Shown here: piece by piece, positions 34,977 through 44,027 of the stretch
Numbering within the stretch: the stretch's first letter is position 1
Layout: each line of letters starts with the position of its first letter
Assembly (NCBI GenBank): GCA_040905145.1
Contig: JBBDSC010000060.1
Coordinates: 1 to 49,841, forward strand
DNA length: 49,841 nt
Reading direction: 5' to 3'
Origin: DATGMS01 sp040905145
GTDB lineage: Bacteria > Bacteroidota > Bacteroidia > Cytophagales > Cyclobacteriaceae
Position numbers and translations under genes: made by a program
The notes under the pieces: generated by a model
The model's database searches: none
What the model saw: only the letters and a program-made list of their open reading frames with translations
What the model was told of the DNA's origin: nothing

Positions 34977-37900
34977 TTATGGTCTTACAATTAGCCTCAG
35001 CTGTTCAATTATTTCCCTTTCCCCCACCAGACTGACCAAGTATACTCCTTCTTTCATATTGGTTAATGGGATGGCATATTTTCCATTGCCTTCTCCATGC
35101 AATAAGGGATCAAAATCCTGAACCAGTTGGCCATTCATATTATAGATTAAGATGTTATGAAGCGTGATTTCCCGGTTAATAAAAAGGGTAGTAGTATTAC
35201 TAGCTGGATTGGGATAAAGCTTGATAGTTTCTTGCATTGATGCAGCTGGCTTTTCTTCTTCATCAAAATTTACCATACCTGCATCCATCCTTAGATTTGC
35301 GGATGCCAGATTATTTTTATCGGACGCATCCAGTATGGCAATGCCTGAAATAGTTGCATTATTTGCGGAAGCGGACATATCTAAATTCAAGACGCCATCA
35401 TTTACTATAACTTTTTCAAAGGTCAGTATAATAGGCTTATTTTTGCTTTCAACATATAGATCAAAATTATCCTTTACCTTTTCCCCTTCTATGGAAATGT
35501 CAAAGACCCTTCTTCCCTTTGTAGCGGAAGGACCGTAACTGCCAAACCATAGTTCATTATGAAAGGTTTGTAAGGTATAGGTGCCATTTGGCAAGGGAAT
35601 CGCATATTTTAAGGTTTCGGCATATCGCTCAGTCTGAAATAAGGGTTCATTGCTGACTGTTCTGTTTCCATGTTGATTGGAAGAATTAAAATAGGATTTG
35701 AGATCCTCCTCCCCCAAATAGGAGCTCCCTTGATAAGAAGCAGTTTCCGAGCTTCCTGTATTATAAAATTTAGCGTTTTTCCCTGCGGAAGGTTCATTTG
35801 ATGATGGAATTGTATTTGATGTATTAACTAATAGGATGGATGAATAAGGTTCTACTGTTATACTTCCTGAATGTTTTTTATTTTTTAAATCAACATATTC
35901 ACCATTTAAATTGATATTTTTTGATTTTTTGGAAGCATTGTATTCGAATAGAATCTTGTCTTCAGGATTTATCATCTCCACTTCTGCTTCATGAAATTCC
36001 ATGTTGTCTATCCAAAATTCAATATTTTCACCATTGCCAATATTGAACATCATCCTGGCATTGTCCATATCCGCTAATGGGGAAAACACAGTTTCAAATT
36101 CTTGCCGATCTGTGGTAAATTCAAAACTATGGGTGGCAGTTAATATTTCCCAGGGAGACGAATTTTGTCTCAAGTAAGAAGATATAGCGATGTCCTTATT
36201 GCTTTTGGCACTGAATTTCAAAACATAGCTTTTGCCTTTTTTCAAAGCGCCTGCCATCACAGAGGTGCTGGTTTCACCTGATGCAGTCACCTTTAAGGAC
36301 CCACCATCTAATATTCCGCTCTTGTCCAAAAAAGTGTCGCAATTGTCGCATCCAATGTATCCTAAGATCTTATCAAAAGTACCGTTCTCCAATTTATTTT
36401 CGCCTATGATTTTCTTAACTTTAAAAGGCTTGCTTTTCTTTGAGAGGATATTGGAATTCCAGTCATTTCCATATTTCTTCTGCCAGCTCTTTATATTGAA
36501 TACCTCGTTAACCTCCTTGGAGGAACCCGCATTAGTTCGGGTTTTGAAGCGAATATCATCTATTAAAGGTGTGGCATAGTAATTCTCATTAAAATTTGCC
36601 AGTTTCTCCACATCGTCATGGATAGTCATGATCTGAATATGATTTTGAAAGGCATCTTTGGATAAAAACCTGTTGTCCAGTACAGTAATTTTGGCCATTT
36701 GATTGCCCATTAAATCATTTCTTAGGAATAATTGATGGTTACTATCGAATACAGTATTATTACTGATCTTTATATTACTGGCGTTATGAAGATAAATGCC
36801 CTTACTGGTCATATGAGCTACGGTATTGTCCACTACTTCTACATCGGTCACATTATCATCTAAATATATCCCTTCTGCCTGGGGCTCTGTTAAAAGCAAT
36901 TTCATATTTGTTCCTTCTTTAACCCCTTTTCCGTTTAGCACGATGTTTCCGATTATCTTTCTGTTCTTATAATTATCGCTTCTTCCTGAATAGGAATATA
37001 TGCCTGCACCATCATTTTTTGTCATACAAAACCCATCAATGAAATTGTTTTTAACAATCGTATTGTCACCTTTAAAAAATATACCCGAATAACCGGTATT
37101 TCGAATTTCGTTGTATTCAATTATGCCATTATTGCTACCCAGTAAAATTGCCACCCCATTATTATCCCCACTGTTTCCATGCCCCGGCAATAAATAATTG
37201 TCTTCAATTAAATTGTTTCTAACAATTGCCTTATCACAGGACCTTAATAAGATTCCATTATTATTGGTATTTGAAATTTTTGACCCTTCTATAGTGAAGT
37301 CAGAAATGCCTTCTATATCAATTCCATTCGCTCCAGAATATTCGATGTCGCAATTTAAAATCTTCACATGACTACCCGAACGGCCAAGAAAGAAAGTGCT
37401 TTTATTGGCCCCTTTAAAATTCAGGTCTTCAAAAGTTACATGTCGTATAGTTGAGGAGTTGGTGACTAAATGGTCAATGGTGCTAACCTCAAAAGAAGAA
37501 GAGGAAGGAGAAGCGGAACCGAAAAATACCTGCATCTTTTTTGCATATGGGTTATAATACCATTCTCCTAACCGGTCCAAAGTACTTGAATGGTTCTGGA
37601 CAAAATATCCGTAACCTGCTTGAGGACCATAACCCGAATCCTGGTTTGGGGCATATTTAATACTGGTACCCGAATGAGAAGTGATTTTATGTCTATCTAT
37701 GATCCAAAAGTTTTTCCTTATTACTACTTCACCGCCGTTCCAATTCGGATAAGATGACAAATCCGAATCTTTAATGGAACTGTTTCCTGAATAGGATTCA
37801 TAATTAAGATATCCCCCATTTGAGGCATTACTATTGGGATACCTGCCCATCTCCTGAATCTGGTCATTAAAAACAGCAATGCCTACTTCGCTATCTAATG

Positions 37901-38282
37901 AAGCATGTTTGCTCTCATAAATTCCATTTCCAACCGACTTCCAATCCTTTAAAGTAACCAAAGAAGTAATGATGGGTTTGGATCCGGAACCATAGGCCCC
38001 GATCAGTATAGGGTTTCCGGATGAGCCGGAACTTTTGATTGAAATTGACCCATAAAAAGTTTCTCCTCTTTTAAACAATACCACATCTCCTGGCTGCAGA
38101 CTGCTGAATATTTTGTTGAGCTTATTGATGGTTTTCCATGGAGTGGAAGGGTTTTGAGCCTGGGAAGCACTCCTTGAATCATCACCGGATCCGGTAGAAA
38201 AGTAATAGTTGGTTGCGTGGGAAAAGTTACAAAAAATAACAAATGCGACGCAGAGCATTAATTTTATTAAAATTGTTTTCAT
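34977..38282 (-). CDS. Secreted parallel beta-helix protein with malectin-like domain and T9SS sorting domain
   Basis: A 1101-residue exported protein. Signal peptide is residues 1-23. A pectate-lyase-like start (GSGDDSRSASQAQNPSTPWKTI, PGDVVLFKRGETFYGSI) leads into right-handed beta-helix coils, about 300-550 (repeats such as NNGILLRSCDKAIVRNNLIEDN and KGIYLHNASNIKISNNTVFD). A carbohydrate-binding-like domain follows (about 628-760), then a malectin-type domain (about 836-980, with LPNGTYTLQTFHNELWF) and a type A T9SS C-terminal domain from about 1021 (IKLYPNPASNTTTLFI to IVRP). It should be secreted by the type 9 system and surface-attached or released. Convergent with the polysaccharide cluster; a lyase or epimerase acting on acidic glycans is plausible, not proved. 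Confidence 0.9.
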   Translation of the reverse strand: MKTILIKLMLCVAFVIFCNFSHATNYYFSTGSGDDSRSASQAQNPSTPWKTINKLNKIFSSLQPGDVVLFKRGETFYGSISIKSSGSSGNPILIGAYGSGSKPIITSLVTLKDWKSVGNGIYESKHASLDSEVGIAVFNDQIQEMGRYPNSNASNGGYLNYESYSGNSSIKDSDLSSYPNWNGGEVVIRKNFWIIDRHKITSHSGTSIKYAPNQDSGYGPQAGYGYFVQNHSSTLDRLGEWYYNPYAKKMQVFFGSASPSSSSFEVSTIDHLVTNSSTIRHVTFEDLNFKGANKSTFFLGRSGSHVKILNCDIEYSGANGIDIEGISDFTIEGSKISNTNNNGILLRSCDKAIVRNNLIEDNYLLPGHGNSGDNNGVAILLGSNNGIIEYNEIRNTGYSGIFFKGDNTIVKNNFIDGFCMTKNDGAGIYSYSGRSDNYKNRKIIGNIVLNGKGVKEGTNMKLLLTEPQAEGIYLDDNVTDVEVVDNTVAHMTSKGIYLHNASNIKISNNTVFDSNHQLFLRNDLMGNQMAKITVLDNRFLSKDAFQNHIQIMTIHDDVEKLANFNENYYATPLIDDIRFKTRTNAGSSKEVNEVFNIKSWQKKYGNDWNSNILSKKSKPFKVKKIIGENKLENGTFDKILGYIGCDNCDTFLDKSGILDGGSLKVTASGETSTSVMAGALKKGKSYVLKFSAKSNKDIAISSYLRQNSSPWEILTATHSFEFTTDRQEFETVFSPLADMDNARMMFNIGNGENIEFWIDNMEFHEAEVEMINPEDKILFEYNASKKSKNINLNGEYVDLKNKKHSGSITVEPYSSILLVNTSNTIPSSNEPSAGKNAKFYNTGSSETASYQGSSYLGEEDLKSYFNSSNQHGNRTVSNEPLFQTERYAETLKYAIPLPNGTYTLQTFHNELWFGSYGPSATKGRRVFDISIEGEKVKDNFDLYVESKNKPIILTFEKVIVNDGVLNLDMSASANNATISGIAILDASDKNNLASANLRMDAGMVNFDEEEKPAASMQETIKLYPNPASNTTTLFINREITLHNILIYNMNGQLVQDFDPLLHGEGNGKYAIPLTNMKEGVYLVSLVGEREIIEQLRLIVRP

Positions 38283-39138
38283 TTTTAATATTTATTAAAA
38301 GGTGGTGGCTTATTCTGCTTTAGATGGGCAATCACTTAACAGAAAACATAAAGATTTTATGTAACAATATTGAAATTTAATTTTGTTACTGTTTTTTTAC
38401 TCTAGTTTTTGAGAGGATTCTTCTTCTCTTCTGAGAAAGGAATAAACAATGATAGGACTTACAAAATACCATGCCAATGCTCCAGAACATGCAATACCCA
38501 ATCCTGACATAGAATGAATGAAGACAGACTTACCTTTCGTAAATACAGGTCATTTACGTCATCATCCAATTAATTTCTTAAAAATCCCATTTTATAAAGA
38601 CTGAACAAAATAAACTTTATTAGATTTTATCTTTAAAAAATTTAACAATAGCAGTTAAAAATAGGGCTAATAAACTGATTTTTTATTCCTTTTTGAAAGC
38701 AGTAGCTAAGGTTATGGCACAAAATTTGTCAACCGGGCCATTAAAAATTAATAAATCACCAAGTATTTTATCTAATAATCCATCAAATTAAAAAGAGGTA
38801 ATACAGCAAGTAAATAATTTTTTATTCCTACTGATAATAAATAATTTAATAAAAAAAAACAATAAAGTAAGTTCAGTTTAAAGAAATTTAATTTTTAAAG
38901 TTAAAGTCTGGATTATAAGCAAAATCATTTAAAGCTCTTGTAATTAAACAAATAAAAATTTACATCCTGAGAAAATTCCTTCCCATTTTCAAAAACTTTG
39001 AGAAATACTTTCAAAAGAATTTTCATTCCAAATAAAAAAAGCAATTATGTGTCTACCTGTTACGCAATTTGCGGAATAAATACCCAGCTTAAACCAGGTA
39101 TTATTAATGATCGGGTTAGATAAATGAAATTTTTTGTT
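38283..39138. other. AT-rich gene-poor interval
   Basis: About 850 bases without a convincing complete gene between the beta-helix protein and mnmD. It is very AT-rich, and holds promoter DNA for the minus-strand beta-helix gene at its left end and one short membrane-peptide reading frame (38397-38510), listed separately. Confidence 0.5.
38397..38510 (-). pseudogene. Possible C-terminal remnant of a membrane protein
   Basis: A 37-codon frame (MSGLGIACSGALAWYF then VSPIIVYSFLRREEESSQ) begins at ATG 38510 and stops at 38397. The frame is open upstream for another dozen codons (to about 38547) before a stop. It reads as one hydrophobic helix plus a charged tail, which is what the C-terminal end of a larger membrane protein would look like. 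Composition differs from the surrounding AT-rich spacer. I do not recognise the family; a relic of a lost gene is more likely than a real small protein. Confidence 0.35.
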
Positions 39139-39822
39139 TTACTTTTTCCAAGCTCTTGTCATTTCTTTCTTTCCCGGAGGCCCAGGGACAACATCCAAGA
39201 TCAAATCAAGACTTTTTAGGTCTCTTTTTAGTTTACTTGTAGCGCAATAAGTGACAAAAACAGCATTGGAATTCATTGTAGTTGCTACTTTTTCCAGCAA
39301 TGTAAATTCCCAAAGCTCGGGTTGCTTTTTTGGGGAAAAAGCATCAAAGAATATAATATCAGCATCATAAAGTAGAACCTCTTCCAGGGTGGTTTTCTCC
39401 TTTTTCATGTTGAAATAGGGAGAAATGGCCTCACCTTTATCCCAGTCTGCTTTATGGATTTTGTTAAAGTATTCCTGGAAATGCCAGATAGCATCGTCCA
39501 GCAATGGATAATTTAATTGGTTATAAATATCTTCGCTTAACGGAAAGGGATCAATGGTATGATAAAGGACGGGAATCTGGTTTTGCTCTGCCCAAACCAA
39601 GGAGAGCCATGCGTTTAGACCTGTTCCGAATCCCAATTCAAAAATTCGGATTGGCTTTTTGCCATGACTTTTGACTGCCCAGGCTTCCAGGCCATACAGC
39701 ATAAATACATGGATAGCTTCCCTGTAGGCTCCATGGAAAGAATGGTAATTTTCGTTGATTTCAGGGACGTACAAAGAGTGGGACCCATCCTCTGTTGTTA
39801 TCATTTTCACTTCTCTGATCAT
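39139..39822 (-). CDS. mnmD: tRNA U34 5-methylaminomethyl-2-thiouridine methyltransferase MnmD
   Basis: The 227-residue protein matches stand-alone MnmD (the methyltransferase half of MnmC): DGSHSLYVPEINENYHSFHGAYREAIHVF near 12-40, the SAM-binding FELGFGTGLNA at 61-71, YHTIDPFPL, and the family motif IIFFDAFSPKKQPELWE near 155-170, then FVTYCATSKLKRDL and the ending GPPGKKEMTRAWKK. It completes the mnm5s2U modification at the wobble position of certain tRNAs. It is co-directional with ispF, 3 bases downstream of its stop, likely one transcript. Confidence 0.94.
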   Translation of the reverse strand: MIREVKMITTEDGSHSLYVPEINENYHSFHGAYREAIHVFMLYGLEAWAVKSHGKKPIRIFELGFGTGLNAWLSLVWAEQNQIPVLYHTIDPFPLSEDIYNQLNYPLLDDAIWHFQEYFNKIHKADWDKGEAISPYFNMKKEKTTLEEVLLYDADIIFFDAFSPKKQPELWEFTLLEKVATTMNSNAVFVTYCATSKLKRDLKSLDLILDVVPGPPGKKEMTRAWKK

Positions 39823-39825
39823 GGA

Positions 39826-40308
39826 TTATTGACTTTTTATTAAAGCTACACAATAGGCAGATATGCCTTCTTCCCTTCCTACAAATCCGAGTTGTTCTGT
39901 TGTGGTGGCTTTAATGGAAATAAGACCTTCCCCCACACTCATGACTTCTGCCAGGCACTTTATCATTTCAGGAATAAATGGGTTGACTTTTGGTATTTGC
40001 AGACAAACGGTTGTGTCTAAATTTCCAAGCTCATACCCTTCTTTTCTGATAAGAAGCATTACTTCTTTAAGTAAAACTTTGCTATCAATACCTTTATACT
40101 TTGGATCTTTATCGGAAAAGTGGTAACCAATATCCCTCATATTGGCAGCGCCAAGAATTGCATCACATATTACATGAATAAGGACATCAGCATCAGAATG
40201 GCCAATCGCCCCTTTATGATGCTTGAGCCTGATTCCACCCAACCAAAATCCCTGTCCTTCTTGTAATTGATGCACATCATAGCCAAATCCTATTCTGAAA
40301 TTACTCAT
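39826..40308 (-). CDS. ispF: 2-C-methyl-D-erythritol 2,4-cyclodiphosphate synthase
   Basis: At 160 residues it is full length for IspF. Metal ligands are Asp11 and His13 in GFGYDVHQL, and His45 in HSDADVLIHVICDAILGAA; the trimer-interface motif SIKATTTEQLGFVGREEG and the FSDKDPKYKG substrate loop are intact. The enzyme cyclises the MEP-pathway intermediate to MEcPP in isoprenoid synthesis. It shares an operon with mnmD immediately downstream, a pairing I recall in this phylum. Confidence 0.96.
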   Translation of the reverse strand: MSNFRIGFGYDVHQLQEGQGFWLGGIRLKHHKGAIGHSDADVLIHVICDAILGAANMRDIGYHFSDKDPKYKGIDSKVLLKEVMLLIRKEGYELGNLDTTVCLQIPKVNPFIPEMIKCLAEVMSVGEGLISIKATTTEQLGFVGREEGISAYCVALIKSQ

Positions 40309-40655
40309 TTGAAAATTAGTTATTAGGTAATGGTTACCAAGATATCAACGATAAGAGATACGGAGAAGTACTAAGTATAAGGTGTAAAGTACAAAGGCTT
40401 CCTCCTTTGGCAGGTGACACGTCCTGAATTTAGTTGACCAATGGTTAATCAATTGCCGTTTGGCTTTAGCCAAAGGTAAAATAGACAGGAATCTCTTTTG
40501 GCTTTAGCCACATTATCCCGGTTGGGCCTTTTAATGGGGCTAAAGCCCGCCTTTCTCTCCCTATTCCTTTCCCTGCCCTGAAGGACAGGGCAATTAAACC
40601 CCTGGACTCCCACCTTCGTGTCTTCCCTGCCTACCGGCAGACAACTACCTGTTTT
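40309..40655. repeat. REP-like palindromic intergenic repeats (GGCTTTAGCC type)
   Basis: Between ispF and the M16 protease gene there is no gene. Three hairpins share one motif: TTTGGCT-TT-AGCCAAA (40459-40474), TGGCT-TT-AGCCA (40499-40510) and GGGCT-AA-AGCCC (40537-40548), and a TGCCCTG/CAGGGCA stem follows near 40573-40592. The piece around 40413-40440 resembles the outer end of an insertion sequence of the IS3 kind as I recall it, but no transposase is present. Confidence 0.55.
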
Positions 40656-41897
40656 TTATTCCCGAGTCTTCTTGTAATAAATAACCGATGAATTCTCTTC
40701 CACAAGTATTTGATTGGCTGTCCGGGAAATTCGATCCGCCGTAATGGCCAATTTTTTCTCATATTCCCACTGATATAAATCGGGATTCCCCAGATGGGCA
40801 TAATAAGCTAAATTCATTGCACGGTTAAGTAATTGAATCGAATCATAAGATTTCATGGCCTCTGCCTGATTCTTTACCTTTTCGATAATTTCTTGAGAGA
40901 CCAGTGTCTCCTTAAATTCCCCTATGGAGTCATCCAATATTTTCTCAGCATCTTCGGCTGTCTGCCCTTTTTCCATTTTGCCCGTAAAAATCATCAGACC
41001 TGGATCTACATTGCCCAAGACATAGACGTTACAACTGGCATAGATGGGGGTGTTTTTTACCAGCTTTTGTTCCAGGATGGAAGAGCGGCCAAAGCCAAGG
41101 ATATCCGTAATCAGGTCACATTCCAAAAAACCTTTTTCCAATCTTCCCGGAACATGATAAACTTTGTAGAGCGCATCAGTAGGTACATCAGCCTTTACAT
41201 TTTGGATTTTCTTGCTGGTTTGCTTTTTTTCCGTGGGAATGGTCTTTTTAGGGATTTCACCAGAGGGAATATCTGAAAACCACTTTTGGGCCAATTTTTT
41301 GATCTGTTCAACACCTACATTTCCTGCCACCACCAATATGGCATTATCCGGACGGTAATGGGTAAAATAGAATTCCTCTACATCTTGCCTGCTATACGTA
41401 TTTATGTCTTCTAAGCTTTTGCCAATTGTGGGCCATTTATAGGGGTGCTGCACAAAGGCCAAATCCCTCATCTTATGCATGGCATCACCATAGGGTTGAT
41501 TTAAATACCGTTGCTTAAACTCTTCAACAACCACCTTCCGTTGGATCTCTATGGTTTTTTTGTTAAGGTTTAGGCTCAGCATCCTATCTGATTCCAGCCA
41601 AAATGCAGTTTCTATATTGATGGCAGGAAGTGTGATATAATAGTTAGTGATATCCGTATTCGTGAAGGCATTACTTTCTCCTCCTACCCGTTCGAGTTCA
41701 ATGTCAAATATCGGGGCATTCATGGAGCCACCAAACATTAAATGTTCAAAAAAATGGGCTAGTCCTGTTTTACCGGGGATTTCATTTCTTGAGCCTACTT
41801 TATATAAAATGTTCATGACGGCCATTTCGCTGCTATGGTCCTCATGAACCAAAACCTCGAGGCCGTTATCCAACTTAAACCGCTCGTAATTTATCAT
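40656..41897 (-). CDS. M16 family zinc metallopeptidase (insulinase-like)
   Basis: I start at ATG 41897 (413 residues, MINYERFKLDNGLEVLVHED), since the longer frame to 42050 adds sequence unlike the family. The inverted zinc motif HFFEH is at residues 48-52, with the distal acidic residue expected in VVVEEFKQRYLNQPYGD further on. The M16 N-terminal and C-terminal domains are both present (YYITLPAINIETAFWLESDRM; RPDNAILVVAGNV). Single-domain proteins of this size usually pair with a second M16 homologue, which is absent here. Predicted to degrade peptides; no signal peptide is visible in the chosen start. Confidence 0.88.
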   Translation of the reverse strand: MINYERFKLDNGLEVLVHEDHSSEMAVMNILYKVGSRNEIPGKTGLAHFFEHLMFGGSMNAPIFDIELERVGGESNAFTNTDITNYYITLPAINIETAFWLESDRMLSLNLNKKTIEIQRKVVVEEFKQRYLNQPYGDAMHKMRDLAFVQHPYKWPTIGKSLEDINTYSRQDVEEFYFTHYRPDNAILVVAGNVGVEQIKKLAQKWFSDIPSGEIPKKTIPTEKKQTSKKIQNVKADVPTDALYKVYHVPGRLEKGFLECDLITDILGFGRSSILEQKLVKNTPIYASCNVYVLGNVDPGLMIFTGKMEKGQTAEDAEKILDDSIGEFKETLVSQEIIEKVKNQAEAMKSYDSIQLLNRAMNLAYYAHLGNPDLYQWEYEKKLAITADRISRTANQILVEENSSVIYYKKTRE

Positions 41898-42259
41898 ATA
41901 TGTAAAGGCATTATACATCAAAAGGCCATTCTTAAAAGCGGGCCTCTCCGTATAATTACGTGAAAGTACGAAGTATTTTTGTAAATCTAAACCCGGATTT
42001 GCCATTCCTATAGCTGATATTTTCATTTTAAATCCTGTCAACTTGGGCAAAAAATGAAATAGTGGAATAATGGAACGAAAAGGAAGATATTTAGAAGGTG
42101 TATTCGGTTCATGTTGGGAAAACCGGAAGGAGTAATTTCCCTCTATTCCATCATTCCTTTATTCCATATTTGGTCCTGCCTTATCCAAGTTAGGCAAAAA
42201 TGCCTAACTTTACTCTTGGTACCAACAAAACCGAAAGAGATCTCTGAAAAGAAAAATAC
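41898..42259. other. Divergent promoter region between the M16 protease and bshC
   Basis: Holds the possible N-terminal extension of the M16 gene, an AT-rich divergent spacer and the strong hairpin at 42187-42210. No other gene is seen. Confidence 0.45.
42187..42210. promoter_or_regulatory. Perfect 10-bp hairpin upstream of bshC
   Basis: AAGTTAGGCA and TGCCTAACTT form a perfect 10-bp inverted repeat around AAAA. No T-run follows in either direction, so it does not look like a factor-independent terminator. Its place 50 bases before the bshC start suits an operator or an RNA element; neither is shown. Confidence 0.4.
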
Positions 42260-43819
42260 ATGATTAAATCCATCATTGAGCCGGAATGTACCGGGCAGTT
42301 TACTTCCATTTTCCTGGATTATATACAACAAAAAGAAAGCCTCCAACCATTCTATCACCTGTTTCCCACTATGGAGAACTTCCGGAAATTAGCGGAAAGG
42401 CGGACTTTTGATGAGCAACGGAGAGCGGTGTTGGTTCATTCATTGAAAGCACAATATGAAGGTTTTGATATTACTGAGCAAATAGGGCATAACATTCAAA
42501 GTTTGGAGCATTCCAATACTTTTACCGTAACTACAGGTCATCAACTTAACCTTTTTACCGGGCCTCTTTATTTCTTTTATAAGATAGTTTCTACCATTAA
42601 TTTGGCCGATAAACTCAACCAGGCTTATCCGGCTTATCGTTTTGTTCCCGTTTATTGGATGGCCTCAGAAGACCATGATTTTGCTGAAATCAATCATTTT
42701 CATTTTGATGGGGAAGTTTTTTCCTGGGACACTGATCAAATGGGGGCGGTAGGGGAGTTTAAATTGGATAAAGGGATCAAGGACTTGCTGAAAAGATTGG
42801 CTTTTGTCCCGGATTTTTTTAAAAAAGCTTATTTGGAGCATACAACTCTGGCTGACGCAGTAAGGTATTATGTGAATCATCTTTTTGGTGAAAAAGGTTT
42901 AATTATAGTGGATGGCAATAACAAAGACCTTAAAACCCTTTTCAGGCCAGTGATAAAGGATGATTTACTAAATAACAGGGCCAATGAGCTGGTGAACAAA
43001 ACTTCTGAAAAGATGGAGCACCTGGGATATAAGGGACAAATTTATCCTCGGGAAATCAACTTTTTCTACCTGGATAAAGGTTTACGGGAAAGAATTGCCA
43101 AGGTGGGAGAGAAATTTCAGGTACTGGATAAAGACCTTTCGTTTTCTGAAAATGAAATGCTAGACCTCATTGAAAATTCCCCGGAAAAATTCAGTCCCAA
43201 TGTAGTCATGCGCCCCCTTTATCAAGAGTACATCCTTCCCAATATTGCTTATCTCGGAGGGCCTGCTGAAGTGGCGTATTGGCTCCAGTTGAAATCCGTG
43301 TTTGAGTTTTATCAAACCGATTTTCCTGCTGTTATGCCCCGGAATTTTGTGATGATCCTGGACAACAAGGCACAACGGAAGATTCAGGCATTGGAGCTGA
43401 GTGATAGGGAAATTTTTTCCGATTATGTCTCCTGGAAGAAGGACTATGTCAGGAACAATTCTGGGCAGGATATATCTTTGAGCAAAGAAAAGGAAGCATT
43501 ATCCGGGGTCTTTGACCAATTGAGGGAAAATGCGATGAAGATTGATCCGACATTGAAGGGCTCCTCAATGGCCGCCAAAACCAGGGCCAATAAAATTTTG
43601 GATCAATTTTCCGTTAAATTGAGAAAAGCGGAAGAAAGGAATCTGGCCTCCGCCTTAAGACAGATGCAAGATTTAAAGGAAATGCTTTTTCCAGGAGGCA
43701 ACCCGCAGGAAAGGAAAAACAATTTCCTTATGTTTTATTTGGAGGATCCCAAATTTATAGAAAAACTTTATAGCCATCTGGATCCTTTGAATTTTGATTT
43801 CATTATCCTCAGAAAATGA
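42260..43819 (+). CDS. bshC: Putative cysteine ligase BshC (bacillithiol biosynthesis)
   Basis: The 519-residue protein matches BshC over its length: the N-terminal LKAQYEGF and TGHQLNLFTGPLYFFYK Rossmann-like motif, YRFVPVYWMASEDHDFAEINHFHFDG, the central NVVMRPLYQEYILPNIAYLGGPAEVAYWLQLK block, and a C-terminal coiled-coil ending in EDPKFIEKLYSHLDPLNFDF. BshC adds cysteine to GlcN-malate in the last step of bacillithiol synthesis. The YtxJ bacilliredoxin gene at 13753 fits a bacillithiol-using organism. Transcribed alone or with the folate gene 200 bases downstream. Confidence 0.95.
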   Translation: MIKSIIEPECTGQFTSIFLDYIQQKESLQPFYHLFPTMENFRKLAERRTFDEQRRAVLVHSLKAQYEGFDITEQIGHNIQSLEHSNTFTVTTGHQLNLFTGPLYFFYKIVSTINLADKLNQAYPAYRFVPVYWMASEDHDFAEINHFHFDGEVFSWDTDQMGAVGEFKLDKGIKDLLKRLAFVPDFFKKAYLEHTTLADAVRYYVNHLFGEKGLIIVDGNNKDLKTLFRPVIKDDLLNNRANELVNKTSEKMEHLGYKGQIYPREINFFYLDKGLRERIAKVGEKFQVLDKDLSFSENEMLDLIENSPEKFSPNVVMRPLYQEYILPNIAYLGGPAEVAYWLQLKSVFEFYQTDFPAVMPRNFVMILDNKAQRKIQALELSDREIFSDYVSWKKDYVRNNSGQDISLSKEKEALSGVFDQLRENAMKIDPTLKGSSMAAKTRANKILDQFSVKLRKAEERNLASALRQMQDLKEMLFPGGNPQERKNNFLMFYLEDPKFIEKLYSHLDPLNFDFIILRK

Positions 43820-43865
43820 AACCGAGCAGGATAAAAATGTTGAACCCAAAGTTAACCACAATGAT

Positions 43866-43914
43866 CACAAAGTTTGCACTAGGTTCCACAAAGACTTCTT
43901 CGTGTCACTTTGTG
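43866..43914. repeat. Short dispersed repeat with CACAAAG/CTTTGTG arms
   Basis: CACAAAG occurs at 43866-43872 and 43887-43893, and its complement CTTTGTG at 43908-43914, around TTCTTCGTGTC. It resembles a repeat class common in intergenic DNA, related to the element at 1968-2071. Confidence 0.4.
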
Positions 43915-44027
43915 AAACCATGGTGCACTTAGGGGTTGAAAAATTAGAAATATAAAGGTACAGTAAATGCATGATATCCCGGCAAATCAAGACGGGTCGC
44001 GCCCTTAAAAATCAAAAATGTATACCG

